NCBI GenBank assembly: GCA_963457535.1
Contig: OY734803.1
Location: 1,922,001 to 1,986,000 of the forward strand
Length of the DNA: 64,000 bases
Reading direction: 5' to 3'
Source: JAHRAW01 sp028066695
GTDB lineage: Bacteria > Pseudomonadota > Gammaproteobacteria > Arenicellales > Poriferihabitantaceae
The notes under the pieces are model-generated. The model made no database searches, had not been told where the DNA came from, and saw nothing but the letters and a program-made list of their open reading frames with translations. The first letter of the stretch is position 1, and the number at the start of each line of letters is the position of its first letter. Both the position numbers and the translations under genes were made by a program. Below are positions 42,901 through 50,113 of this stretch, piece after piece.

Positions 42901-44783
42901 ATGTCAAACTCGCGCCCGTCCTTGCGCGTCAGCGAAAAGTCGTGCAGCCACACGGTGACGCCGTCGCGGCGCGCAACGCGGTAGGGGCGCTCGTTCAGAA
43001 CGCGCACGCCCATGTGGCGCAGGATCGGAAGCACATCGGACAGCGCGACCGAATCGTCGCCCGCATACAACTTGAAACTTGCGGCGCGCGCATCGGCGCC
43101 GCCGCGCGCCGGTTCCAGCGCAGCGCAAATTTCACCGGGTCCGGCGCGCGCCGCGGCGAAGCGGCCGATGTCGGCGACCGCGCGCTCCACCGAAAAATCG
43201 TCGCGGTAACTTCCCGGAAACGCGTCGCGGTACAACTCCAGCATTTCCCCGGCGAATTGGTAGCCATGCTTTTCGCGCAGATCCTCAAAAAGATTTTCGT
43301 TCCAGTCGCGCGCCATGGAGCGAATGCGCCGCTCAATCGCGGCCGCGTCCGCTTTTCCTTCGGAGCGGTCGTGGCGGTGCGCCAGGTAGTGAATCCGCGT
43401 CAGAATGGAATCGGAAAAATACACATTGAAAGTCACTTCGTCGGCGCCGAGCGCCCCGCCGAGATATTCCTGAATGCGCGCGCGCAGTTTGCTGTTGAAA
43501 AGGTCGCGCGGAATGTAGACCAGGCACGAGTAAAAATGCCCGGTGATGTTGCGGTGCAGGTGCGCGCGCGTTTTGCGGCGCTCCAAATGATTGAGGATGG
43601 TCATGCAAAGCGCGTAGAGGCTGCGCGTGTCCATCTGAAACAGCAATTCGCGCGGCAGCGTTTCCAAGGTGGTCTGCAGCGTTTTGTGGGCGTGGCCGCC
43701 GGGGCGCAGCGCGCTCTCCTTTAATATGTAGGCGGTCTTGTTGCGAAGGTGCGGAATCTCCCCGGTCGGCAGCAGCGCCGAGCGGCCGGCGAGGAAGCCG
43801 AGAATGCAACTGACGCGGCGCTTGCCCTTTCCATTTTCATTTCCCGCGCCGCCGTGCGCGATCATAATGCAGTCAAAATAATTGGCGCGGTGAATGTGCG
43901 CGCGCCGCCGCGACTTCGCGAACACCAGCGGCGAGGCCGCGCTGCATTCCGCGTCCGGCAGCATGTCCAGCGCGGCCGCGTCTCCGTCGCGCCGCGCGGC
44001 CGCGCGCAGCACGCCGAGCGCGGATTTGCGGTCCAGCGAGGCGCGCGCGCCGTCGGCGACTTCCACTTCGGCGTAGCCGAGAAAGGCGAAGTTGTGGTCC
44101 TCCAGCCAGCGCAACAACTCGTCGTGCTCGCGGCGCATGCCGCTTATCTTGGCGAGCCCGCCGCCGCCCTTTCGCGCCGCGACCATCTCGGCGAGCAGCA
44201 GGGTGTTGGCGCGCATTCGCGCCCAGTCGGCGACCACGATTTCAATGTCGCTCATCACGCCGTGCAGTTCGCGCAACAGGTGCGCGTGCTCGGCGCGGCG
44301 CGTGAAGTCAATGCGAAATTGAATGTAGGTTTCAATCGGCGCGCCGTCGCGCCGCGCCTTGCCGGCGAACGGCGTCATGCCGCGCATCCGCCCGCGCGCG
44401 TCGCGCTCCACTTCAAAAATCGGGTGCGCGATGCGGTGCGGCGTCTTTCGCATCGCGTTGAGTTTGATGGTCAGCGAATCAATGATGAACGGCTTGTCGT
44501 CGCTGATGATGTTGATGACCGTCTCGTCGCGGTCGGCCGCGGGCCCGCCGCGCGCGTCCTGAAGGTTGTAGGCCTCTATCAGCGTCTCGCCGGGCTTGCG
44601 CGCCGCGCCGAGTTTGCGGTGGCGCAGCGCCGCGGCGCGCAGCGCGGCCGCCTTGCCGGCGGAAAAATCCTGGCCCGACAGGCGGTGGTAATACCCGCGC
44701 AAAAAGTCAATTTCCGCGGCGCGCGGCGCCGGGCGCGCGGCCTTGACCGCTTTGATCAATTTTTCGGTAACGGCATTTTTCAT
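39957..44783 (-). CDS. gdhB: NAD-specific glutamate dehydrogenase, large type
   Basis: 1608 residues, the 180-kDa class of glutamate dehydrogenase that mainly oxidises glutamate to 2-oxoglutarate and ammonia. A long N-terminal region precedes the catalytic core. The catalytic Lys lies in VIVPVGSKGGFVAKRLP; the cofactor region includes AGIGDMAGDVFGNGMLLS. An N-terminal ACT-like region is seen near NIISDDKPFIIDSLTIKLN. Start ATG 44783. It is divergent from the TMAO demethylase gene, sharing a 125-base intergenic region. Confidence 0.93.
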   Translation of the reverse strand: MKNAVTEKLIKAVKAARPAPRAAEIDFLRGYYHRLSGQDFSAGKAAALRAAALRHRKLGAARKPGETLIEAYNLQDARGGPAADRDETVINIISDDKPFIIDSLTIKLNAMRKTPHRIAHPIFEVERDARGRMRGMTPFAGKARRDGAPIETYIQFRIDFTRRAEHAHLLRELHGVMSDIEIVVADWARMRANTLLLAEMVAARKGGGGLAKISGMRREHDELLRWLEDHNFAFLGYAEVEVADGARASLDRKSALGVLRAAARRDGDAAALDMLPDAECSAASPLVFAKSRRRAHIHRANYFDCIMIAHGGAGNENGKGKRRVSCILGFLAGRSALLPTGEIPHLRNKTAYILKESALRPGGHAHKTLQTTLETLPRELLFQMDTRSLYALCMTILNHLERRKTRAHLHRNITGHFYSCLVYIPRDLFNSKLRARIQEYLGGALGADEVTFNVYFSDSILTRIHYLAHRHDRSEGKADAAAIERRIRSMARDWNENLFEDLREKHGYQFAGEMLELYRDAFPGSYRDDFSVERAVADIGRFAAARAGPGEICAALEPARGGADARAASFKLYAGDDSVALSDVLPILRHMGVRVLNERPYRVARRDGVTVWLHDFSLTRKDGREFDIAACAENFESVFLRAWRGEIEDDGFNRLALLAGLGWKEVSLLRAYFRYLKQIRLRYSEQYIMDALANYPDLAVAVVAFFKSRFDPSAKRARAKSAEAEMERKLDGIATLDEDRILRALIDVVRATVRTNYYQTGAGGESKPCIALKLRPREIPRIPEPAPLHEIFVCSPRVEGVHLRGGAVARGGLRWSERLEDFRTEVLGLVKAQRVKNAVIVPVGSKGGFVAKRLPAAGREEIQREVIACYRLFIGGMLDLTDNLGGSRVIPPKNVVRLDGDDPYLVVAADKGTATFSDIANAISEEHGFWLGDAFASGGSAGYDHKKMGITARGAWESVKRHFRELGKDIQKTDFTAAGIGDMAGDVFGNGMLLSKHIRLVAAFNHMHIFIDPNPDAARSFRERRRLFNLPGSSWSDYDRAALSKGGGVFERTAKSIALSPEARKMLGAPKDRIAPDDLISLILKAEVELLWNGGIGTYVKASGETHAEVQDKANDGVRADASELRCKVVGEGGNLGMTQLARVEFASRGGLCYTDAIDNSAGVDTSDREVNIKILLNAAIAAKKLAPAGRNRLLASMEKEIAALVLRNNYQQTQTLGMEAARAPRRMQQYAHALGALEADGLLSRVIEFLPDAAAIEERRETGKWLTRPELAVLLSYAKMDLYQALLDSKLPDDPYLRGELEMYFPQLLSKKYPAQMRAHRLRREIIATRVTNDLVGVMGPTFHLRLADLAGSGATEVTRAYIAARDILDAPALIHGVEELDNQIAARAQMEMLAHIAAALESCVVGLLREPSADIGARVSALRPGCAKLKSVLKSALGRGAAAAGESEKKFTEAGAPPALARQLAALPALGHAADIIDIANRRKRPLEKTAHVYFRARETFGINWLEQAIDALPADSDWRQRAQFRLGADLRAAHSAITHAALAQKGADAGAVIARWLSANRAAAVAAEKMRAALKTEYAPDFAMLSVLVGELRGCIGASHSRARR

Positions 44784-44832
44784 GCTTGTGCCTTTATGCC
44801 CGCCGGCGGGCGCGGTCGGTTGGCGCGAAATC

Positions 44833-44838
44833 ATTATA
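44833..44838 (-). promoter_or_regulatory. gdhB: Candidate -10 box for the glutamate dehydrogenase gene
   Basis: Read leftward, GGCGTATAATGATTT holds a perfect TATAAT 50 bases before the start at 44783. No good -35 is seen. It shares the intergenic region with tdm control sequences. Confidence 0.45.
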
Positions 44839-44873
44839 CGCCCCGCGCCGCCGCCCCCGCGCATTTCCCATAA

Positions 44874-44902
44874 ATATTCCGGGGATATATTCGGGGTATA
44901 TT
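44874..44902 (+). promoter_or_regulatory. Direct repeat and overlapping -10 boxes before tdm
   Basis: ATATTCCGGGG, then ATATATTCGGGG, then TATATT follow in tandem directly before the tdm ATG at 44909. Either TATATT copy (44886-44891 or 44897-44902) could be a -10 box; the second would give a nearly leaderless mRNA. The repeated TATTC-CGGGG may be an operator. Confidence 0.4.
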
Positions 44903-44908
44903 AATGCC

Positions 44909-47281
44909 ATGAATATCACGCTGCAAACGCCCGAACAATTCGCGCGCGCGCCGAGCCCCCAATTGGAGCGGCGGCGCGTGCCGGCGATGGGCATGCTCGC
45001 GCTGCCGCTGTTTTGCGGAGACGAAGTGGAGATAGTGGACCCGCAGGGACTGCAGCCCGCGCTGGTCGCCGGGTTCGGCGCCGAGGGCGAATCGCGTACC
45101 GCCGCGCTCGGCCTCGCCGAAAATGCCAACGGCGGCGGCGCGCGCATGGCCGAGTGCCTGCGCGGCGGCGCGCCCGGCGCGGCGCGCCTCGCCAAAAAAC
45201 TGCGCGACCACCGCATAGACCTGGCCGCGGCAAAAACCTGCGAATTGCTCGGCGGCGAAACGCGCGCCGGCAGCACGGCTTCTTTTGTCTGCGAGACCTA
45301 CGCGCTCGGCTTAATCTGCGCGCCGGGCAATGACATGGCGGCCGACCGCGTCGGCGGTGAAAACCCCCTGGCCGAACTGCCGCCCGGCGAACTCGTCGTC
45401 TTCATCCGCCGCGCCGCGCCTCCGCCGGCCGGCGCCGCGGCCGAACTCCCCGACCCGCTCGCCGATCCGCGCGCCGATTTGCGCGTCAAAGAAAGCACCG
45501 CGCTCGCCTATGAAGTCGCGGCCGGCGAATATGTGCAGATCATTGATGTGGAGGGGCGCCAATGCAGCGACTTCCAATGCTTCGGCGCGGCGAATCTGGA
45601 GCGCGGCCGCGAAAACTGCCTGGACGCGACCACCACGCGCGGACTTCTTGGCACCGCCTACCCGGCGCCCGGGTTGTATTCCAAGTTTTACGACGCCGAT
45701 TTTGCGCCGCTGGTGGAAGTGGTGCAGGACACCTGCGGCCGCCACGACAGTTTCGGCCTGGCCTGCACCGCGAAGTATTACGACGACGCCGGTTACCCCG
45801 GCCATGTCAACTGCTCGGACAATTTCAACCTGGCGCTGGCGAACTACCCGGTCACGCCGCGCAAGGGCTGGATGGCGATGAATTTGTTCTTCAACACCTT
45901 CTTTGACGACGCCCACCAGTTTTCCTTTGACGACCCGTGGTCGCGCCCCGGCGATTATGTGCTGATGCGCGCGCTCACCGATTTGGTGTGCGTCTCCTCG
46001 GCCTGCCCGTGCGACATCAACGCGGCGAACGGCTGGGACCCGACCGACATTCACCTGCGCATTTACCCGCGCGACAACCTGTTCAAGCGGGCGGTCGCGT
46101 ATCGCAAAACCACCGACGCGGAACCTGAGATGACCAAAGAAACCGGCTTTCACGCGCGCACCTCGCGCCTGACCCGCAACTTCACCGAATCCAACGGCTA
46201 CTGGCTGGCCAACGACTTCACCAACCTCGGCGCGGTCGCCGAATACTGGGCCTGCCGCGAAAGCGCCGCGGTCATAGACCTCTCGTCGCTGCGCAAGGCC
46301 GAAATCACCGGGCCCGGCGCCGAACTGCTGATGCAGACCTGCGTCACCCGCGACATGCGCCGCCTCAGTCCCGGGCAGGTGGTCTACACCGCGATGTGCC
46401 ACGAGTCCGGCGGCATGATTGACGACGGCACCGTGTTTCGCCTGGCGAAGGACAACTTCCGCTGGGTCGGCGGCTCCGACGACTCGGTGCTGTGGCTGCG
46501 CCGGCAGGCCGAGGAGCGCGGCATGCATGTCTGGGTGAAGGACTCCACCGAGCAACTGCACAACCTGCAGGTGCAGGGCCCGCGCAGTTTGGATGTGCTG
46601 CGCGAAATTGTTTGGACGCGCCCCGACCAGGCCGGCGCCGCCGAACTGAAATGGTTTCGCTTTTCCATCGCGCGCATCGGCGGGGAGGACGGCATTCCCA
46701 TCGTGCTGTCGCGCACCGGCTACACCGGCGAGCGCGGCTACGAAATCTTCTGCCACCCGAAGCACGCCGGGGAAGTGTGGGACGCGGTCTGGCAGGCCGG
46801 GCAGCCGCACGGCATCAAGCCGCTCGGCCTGGCCGCGCTGGACATGCTGCGCATTGAAGCCGGCTTAATTTTCGCCGGCCACGAGTTCACCGACCAGACC
46901 GACCCGTTTGAAGCCGGCATCGGTTTCACCGTTCCGTTGAAGAGCAAGCAGGACGACTTCATCGGCCGCGCCGCGCTGACCAAGCGCAAAGACGCCCCGC
47001 GGCGCAAACTGGTCGGCCTGGTTTTGTCCGGCGAAGAGCCGGCCGCGCACGGCGACGGCATCTACACCGGCCGCACCCAAATCGGCGAAGTCACCAGCGG
47101 CGCGCTCTCCCCGATCCTGCGCAAAAACATCGCGCTCGCGCGCGTGGATGTGGAACACGCCGCCCTCGGCGGCAAACTGGAGGTGGGAAAACTGGACGGC
47201 CACCAGAAGCGGATTGCGTGCGAGGTGGTGGAGTTCCCGCATTTTGACGCGGGGAAGAAGCGGGTGCGGGGGGTGGAGTGA
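44909..47281 (+). CDS. tdm: Trimethylamine N-oxide demethylase (Tdm-type DUF1989-GcvT fusion)
   Basis: 790 residues. Tdm splits TMAO to dimethylamine and formaldehyde, which tetrahydrofolate captures. The architecture fits: a first region (about 1-200), a DUF1989 zinc domain (about 205-400) with Cys-rich VEGRQCSDFQCF, VNCSDNFNLA and SSACPCDINAANG, then a GcvT-type folate domain (about 425-790) with VQGPRSLDVLR, RTGYTGERGYEIFCHPKH and LGLAALDMLRIEAGLIFAGH. The first region looks like a degenerate DUF1989 copy. It is not the glycine cleavage T-protein, which lacks the DUF1989 part. A Tmm gene lies three genes downstream. Specificity for TMAO is inferred from architecture and context. Confidence 0.85.
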   Translation: MNITLQTPEQFARAPSPQLERRRVPAMGMLALPLFCGDEVEIVDPQGLQPALVAGFGAEGESRTAALGLAENANGGGARMAECLRGGAPGAARLAKKLRDHRIDLAAAKTCELLGGETRAGSTASFVCETYALGLICAPGNDMAADRVGGENPLAELPPGELVVFIRRAAPPPAGAAAELPDPLADPRADLRVKESTALAYEVAAGEYVQIIDVEGRQCSDFQCFGAANLERGRENCLDATTTRGLLGTAYPAPGLYSKFYDADFAPLVEVVQDTCGRHDSFGLACTAKYYDDAGYPGHVNCSDNFNLALANYPVTPRKGWMAMNLFFNTFFDDAHQFSFDDPWSRPGDYVLMRALTDLVCVSSACPCDINAANGWDPTDIHLRIYPRDNLFKRAVAYRKTTDAEPEMTKETGFHARTSRLTRNFTESNGYWLANDFTNLGAVAEYWACRESAAVIDLSSLRKAEITGPGAELLMQTCVTRDMRRLSPGQVVYTAMCHESGGMIDDGTVFRLAKDNFRWVGGSDDSVLWLRRQAEERGMHVWVKDSTEQLHNLQVQGPRSLDVLREIVWTRPDQAGAAELKWFRFSIARIGGEDGIPIVLSRTGYTGERGYEIFCHPKHAGEVWDAVWQAGQPHGIKPLGLAALDMLRIEAGLIFAGHEFTDQTDPFEAGIGFTVPLKSKQDDFIGRAALTKRKDAPRRKLVGLVLSGEEPAAHGDGIYTGRTQIGEVTSGALSPILRKNIALARVDVEHAALGGKLEVGKLDGHQKRIACEVVEFPHFDAGKKRVRGVE

Positions 47282-47301
47282 CGCGGCCGGGGGAATTGGG
47301 G

Positions 47302-47307
47302 TAGAAT
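47302..47307 (+). promoter_or_regulatory. Possible -10 box of the restriction-modification genes
   Basis: TAGAAT in GGGGTAGAATCGCC lies 21 bases before the methyltransferase ATG at 47329, in the short gap after tdm. No -35 is convincing. Confidence 0.3.
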
Positions 47308-47328
47308 CGCCCGCGCGGGCAAAACGCA

Positions 47329-48306
47329 ATGGCAGACCACCAAACCACAACAATCCACGCCAAAGCAGGGCGCGCCGTCGGCGCTCCGGCAAATGCAAGT
47401 CTGCGCCGGAAAAAGCCCGCGAAAAGCAAAGGGACGCGGTCTTTTTTCAAAGACAGGGGAGTGCGGCTCTTCAACGGGGACGCGGTGACGGTGCTCAATT
47501 CCCTGCCGGAAAACAGCGTGGATTTGATTTTCGCCGACCCGCCCTACAATCTTTCCAACGGCGGTTTCAGCTGCCATGCCGGCAAGCGCGTCAGCGTGAA
47601 CAAGGGCGCGTGGGACAAGAGCAACGGCTTCGAGAAAGATTACGACTTCCACTACAACTGGATTGAAGCATGCCGCAGAGTGCTGAAGGAAAACGGCTCT
47701 CTGTGGGTGTCAGGCACCTACCACTCCATTTACATTTGCGGATTTGCATTGCAAAGCCAGCGGTGGCATTTGCTCAATGAAATCTGCTGGTATAAGCCGA
47801 ATGCATCCCCCCATCTGGCATGCAGGATGTTTGCCGCCAGTCACGAGACTTTGCTGTGGGCGCGCAAAACCAAAAAAGCAAAGCACAAATTCAATTACGA
47901 TCTGATGAAGCAGTCGGAATGGCCCGGCGACTTCATCAAAAAATCCGACCGGCAAATGCGCAGCGTCTGGGCGATCAATACGCCGAAAAGAGACGAGAAA
48001 AAATTCGGGAAACATCCCGCGCAAAAGCCGGTGTCGCTTTTGGAGCGAATCGTGCTGGCATGCACGAATGAAAATGACATCGTGCTCGACCCCTTCTGCG
48101 GCAGCGCGACCACCGGGGTGGCCGCGCTCCGCCACGGCAGGAATTTTGTCGGAATCGACGCCGAGAAAAAATACCTTTCCGGCATGGCGGTAAAGCGCAT
48201 CAGAGAAACGATCAAAGAAACGATGACGCGGGAAATCTTTACGGTTTCCGAAAATGCCGTGGCCGAGCCGGCGGCGGCGTATTTTGAAGAAATGTTTGCC
48301 GCGTAG
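47329..48306 (+). CDS. DpnA-like DNA adenine methyltransferase (beta class)
   Basis: 325 residues. Adenine-N6 methylases of the beta class place motif IV before motif I, as seen here: FADPPYNLSNGGFSCHAG first and LDPFCGSATTGVAALRHG later. The segments VNKGAWDKSNGFEKDYDF, YKPNASPHLACRMFAASHET and KHPAQKPVSLLERIVLA closely resemble DpnA, which methylates GATC including on single strands, and its relatives. The recognition site cannot be stated with certainty. The first 40 residues are a basic, low-complexity extension. The restriction enzyme gene starts nine bases later. Confidence 0.88.
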   Translation: MADHQTTTIHAKAGRAVGAPANASLRRKKPAKSKGTRSFFKDRGVRLFNGDAVTVLNSLPENSVDLIFADPPYNLSNGGFSCHAGKRVSVNKGAWDKSNGFEKDYDFHYNWIEACRRVLKENGSLWVSGTYHSIYICGFALQSQRWHLLNEICWYKPNASPHLACRMFAASHETLLWARKTKKAKHKFNYDLMKQSEWPGDFIKKSDRQMRSVWAINTPKRDEKKFGKHPAQKPVSLLERIVLACTNENDIVLDPFCGSATTGVAALRHGRNFVGIDAEKKYLSGMAVKRIRETIKETMTREIFTVSENAVAEPAAAYFEEMFAA

Positions 48307-48315
48307 GCGCGCGTC

Positions 48316-49083
48316 ATGGCTTCCGACAAATCCTGGGCGAAAATCTGCAAGGACCACAAAATCCTGAAGCATGATTTTAAGAAATCGCCGTTCACTCTCA
48401 CCGCCGAGGACATCAAAAAATCCTGCCAAGACTTCAAAGCCACCGGCGAAAAGGAAGTGCGGATTTTGTGCAAACAAGACACCCGCGAAGACCGTCCGCG
48501 GGTATTCCGCGACAACGGCCTCTTTCTCCTTCCAATCAAAAACGGCGTGTATGCGGTGGTTCAGGGCGAGGGCTATGTGGACATCCCGGAAATCACCGGC
48601 AAAGTGCAAACGTATTCATCCAAAATCGGATTTACCCCCGACACCACGAGTGTCGGCAACTCCGAAATGCAGCATTTGGACTATGCATATGCCGCGAGTT
48701 TGATTCGCACCTACATGGGCGATGACAGTTACATCCTGACCATACGCGGGCGCAAATACACCCCGCTTTTTTCATTTGCCGCGGGCAAGCACAAAAGCAA
48801 AATCACCGCCAAAAGCGTGCAAACCGAAGTCGATGCCGGCTATGAAGGCAAAAACCGCGTGCTGCTGGTGGAGGCGAAAAATGCCGCGACCACCAATGTC
48901 ATTATTCGGCAACTGTATTATCCGTTTCGCCAATGGAGCGCCCACACCGACAAGCCCGTTGACCTGATTTTCTTTGAAAAACGGGGGGAGATTTTTTGCA
49001 TTTGGCGGTTTGTTTTTGACGATGTCAACGATTACAATAGCGTCCGCATGGCTGATTCCGCCCGGTATAAAATACGGGACTGA
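48316..49083 (+). CDS. Putative type II restriction endonuclease
   Basis: 255 residues. The sequence VDAGYEGKNRVLLVEAKN fits the PD-(D/E)xK nuclease core (acidic residue, then E-A-K). It is followed by VIIRQLYYPFRQWS and LIFFEKRGEIFCIWRFVF, consistent with a core beta-sheet. The N-terminal half (WAKICKDHKILKHDF; HLDYAYAASLIRTYM) is probably for DNA recognition. Being directly next to a DpnA-like methylase, it most likely cuts the same site. Base use is AT-richer than the flanking metabolic genes. Confidence 0.75.
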   Translation: MASDKSWAKICKDHKILKHDFKKSPFTLTAEDIKKSCQDFKATGEKEVRILCKQDTREDRPRVFRDNGLFLLPIKNGVYAVVQGEGYVDIPEITGKVQTYSSKIGFTPDTTSVGNSEMQHLDYAYAASLIRTYMGDDSYILTIRGRKYTPLFSFAAGKHKSKITAKSVQTEVDAGYEGKNRVLLVEAKNAATTNVIIRQLYYPFRQWSAHTDKPVDLIFFEKRGEIFCIWRFVFDDVNDYNSVRMADSARYKIRD

Positions 49084-49162
49084 TGCCGGCGCGGCGGATG
49101 CCGCCCTGCAAATTGACCGCGGCTTGTTCGCGCATACATCACAGATTAACAACGAGGAAAAA

Positions 49163-49723
49163 ATGGCTATTCGAAACGACCAACGCATCAACAAAAGTCT
49201 CACACTTAAAGTGAACACAAGGGCTGGAATTCGGCGGTTCTTGCTGCTTACATGGCTGAAAGAGACGAGGGAGAAAAAATACCGGTATTTTGTCGAAACC
49301 CTTGTCACTGGCAAACATGTCTACCTTGAACGCCCGGGGCGGCTGAACAAAGGATGTGATTTTGTCATCTACATTGAAGACATGGCCGGTTGCCAATGGA
49401 AAAATGGGAATGATCGCCCGCCCAGCCACAAGTTTTTGCTGGATGATCTTCTCCGCAAGAAGAGGCGCTTAAGCCTGAAAGTTTGGCGCGACCTGATAGC
49501 CTCCATCGAGGCTGAGCATCAAATGATACCCCACACTTGTCCAATCACGAGCAAACGAAAAATCGATGCATTGGCTAAATCGCGAAGAACTTCGGCTACA
49601 CCGCAACCGATGTGCCTCCAGCAAATTGTTCTTTTGTGCAAGTGGCTTTTCATCGAGCAAGACCTGACCTATTGGAATGGCGAGGGAAGAGATAAGCTCA
49701 TGGGCGTCATTCGGAAACTCTGA
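49163..49723 (+). CDS. Conserved hypothetical protein of the restriction-modification cassette
   Basis: 186 residues from ATG 49163, behind a GAGGAAAA site; longer frames run back into the restriction gene. It is basic and has no clear known domain. The segment YFVETLVTGKHVYLERPGRL followed by NKGCDFVIYIEDMAG looks like a compact conserved core, then PPSHKFLLDDLLRKKRRLSL. I have the impression of related proteins beside other restriction systems but cannot name a family. Base use is the most AT-rich of the cassette. Confidence 0.6.
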   Translation: MAIRNDQRINKSLTLKVNTRAGIRRFLLLTWLKETREKKYRYFVETLVTGKHVYLERPGRLNKGCDFVIYIEDMAGCQWKNGNDRPPSHKFLLDDLLRKKRRLSLKVWRDLIASIEAEHQMIPHTCPITSKRKIDALAKSRRTSATPQPMCLQQIVLLCKWLFIEQDLTYWNGEGRDKLMGVIRKL

Positions 49724-49748
49724 CTGGTGGATTTCAACATTTCACCAG
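49724..49748 (+). terminator. Possible weak terminator after the restriction-modification cassette
   Basis: CTGGTG and CACCAG form a 6-bp stem over a 13-base loop right after the stop of the third cassette gene. No T-run follows, so it may only be a pause or mRNA-end hairpin. Confidence 0.25.
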
Positions 49749-49792
49749 CCAGGGTTTCGTCTGGCGCGGCATGGGCAAAGTTTTTCCTCCCT

Positions 49793-49818
49793 TTCCACCC
49801 GTGCTATCTTAATCACCC
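49793..49818 (+). promoter_or_regulatory. 26-nt leader/promoter repeat, copy 1 (before the zinc-ribbon gene)
   Basis: This 26-base stretch (TTCCACCCGTGCTATCTTAA then TCACCC) contains an extended -10, TGCTATCTT, 22 bases before the ATG at 49841. It matches copy 2 at 50060-50085 in 25 of 26 positions. Confidence 0.65.
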
Positions 49819-49840
49819 GAACCACACAGAAGAAAACATC

Positions 49841-50050
49841 ATGAAAAAACCAGCAAACAGCGCAAAATACGCATGCCCACATTGCGGGTCCGTCGAGTAC
49901 ATCACCGCGCCGAATTCTTACGACGTGTACCTCGCCACTGCGGGAGGCTTGCAGTTGCAAGAGCGCGCGCCCATCAACGAAAAATTTCAACTGCATTGCC
50001 GCGAATGCTCCGAGCGCGCGCCGGCGGCATTTGAAAATGTTGCGGGCTGA
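49841..50050 (+). CDS. Small zinc-ribbon protein
   Basis: 69 residues with two CxxC pairs, ACPHCGS and LHCRECSE, about 35 residues apart, enough to bind one zinc. The middle YITAPNSYDVYLATAGGLQL is polar. No known domain name is evident; such proteins are often small nucleic-acid or protein-binding adaptors. ATG 49841 lies shortly after the leader repeat it shares with tmm, and the gene sits directly upstream of tmm, so a linked role or control is likely. Confidence 0.65.
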   Translation: MKKPANSAKYACPHCGSVEYITAPNSYDVYLATAGGLQLQERAPINEKFQLHCRECSERAPAAFENVAG

Positions 50051-50059
50051 ATAGGCGTC

Positions 50060-50085
50060 TTCCACCCGTGCTATCTTAACCACCC
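50060..50085 (+). promoter_or_regulatory. 26-nt leader/promoter repeat, copy 2 (before tmm)
   Basis: Same sequence as copy 1 except one base (C for T at position 21), 28 bases before the tmm ATG at 50114. The extended -10 TGCTATCTT is conserved and both copies are followed by ACCACAC. Confidence 0.65.
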
Positions 50086-50113
50086 CTACCAACCACACCA
50101 ACCGGAGCCACCC

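Noticed and set aside
41760..43724. Long open frame opposite the glutamate dehydrogenase gene
   Set aside because: The dehydrogenase motifs lie on the minus strand; this frame is their GC-driven shadow.
44909..47281. Glycine cleavage T-protein (gcvT)
   Set aside because: The GcvT part is preceded by about 400 residues with a Cys-rich DUF1989 domain, no gcvH or gcvP is near, and tmm lies close by.
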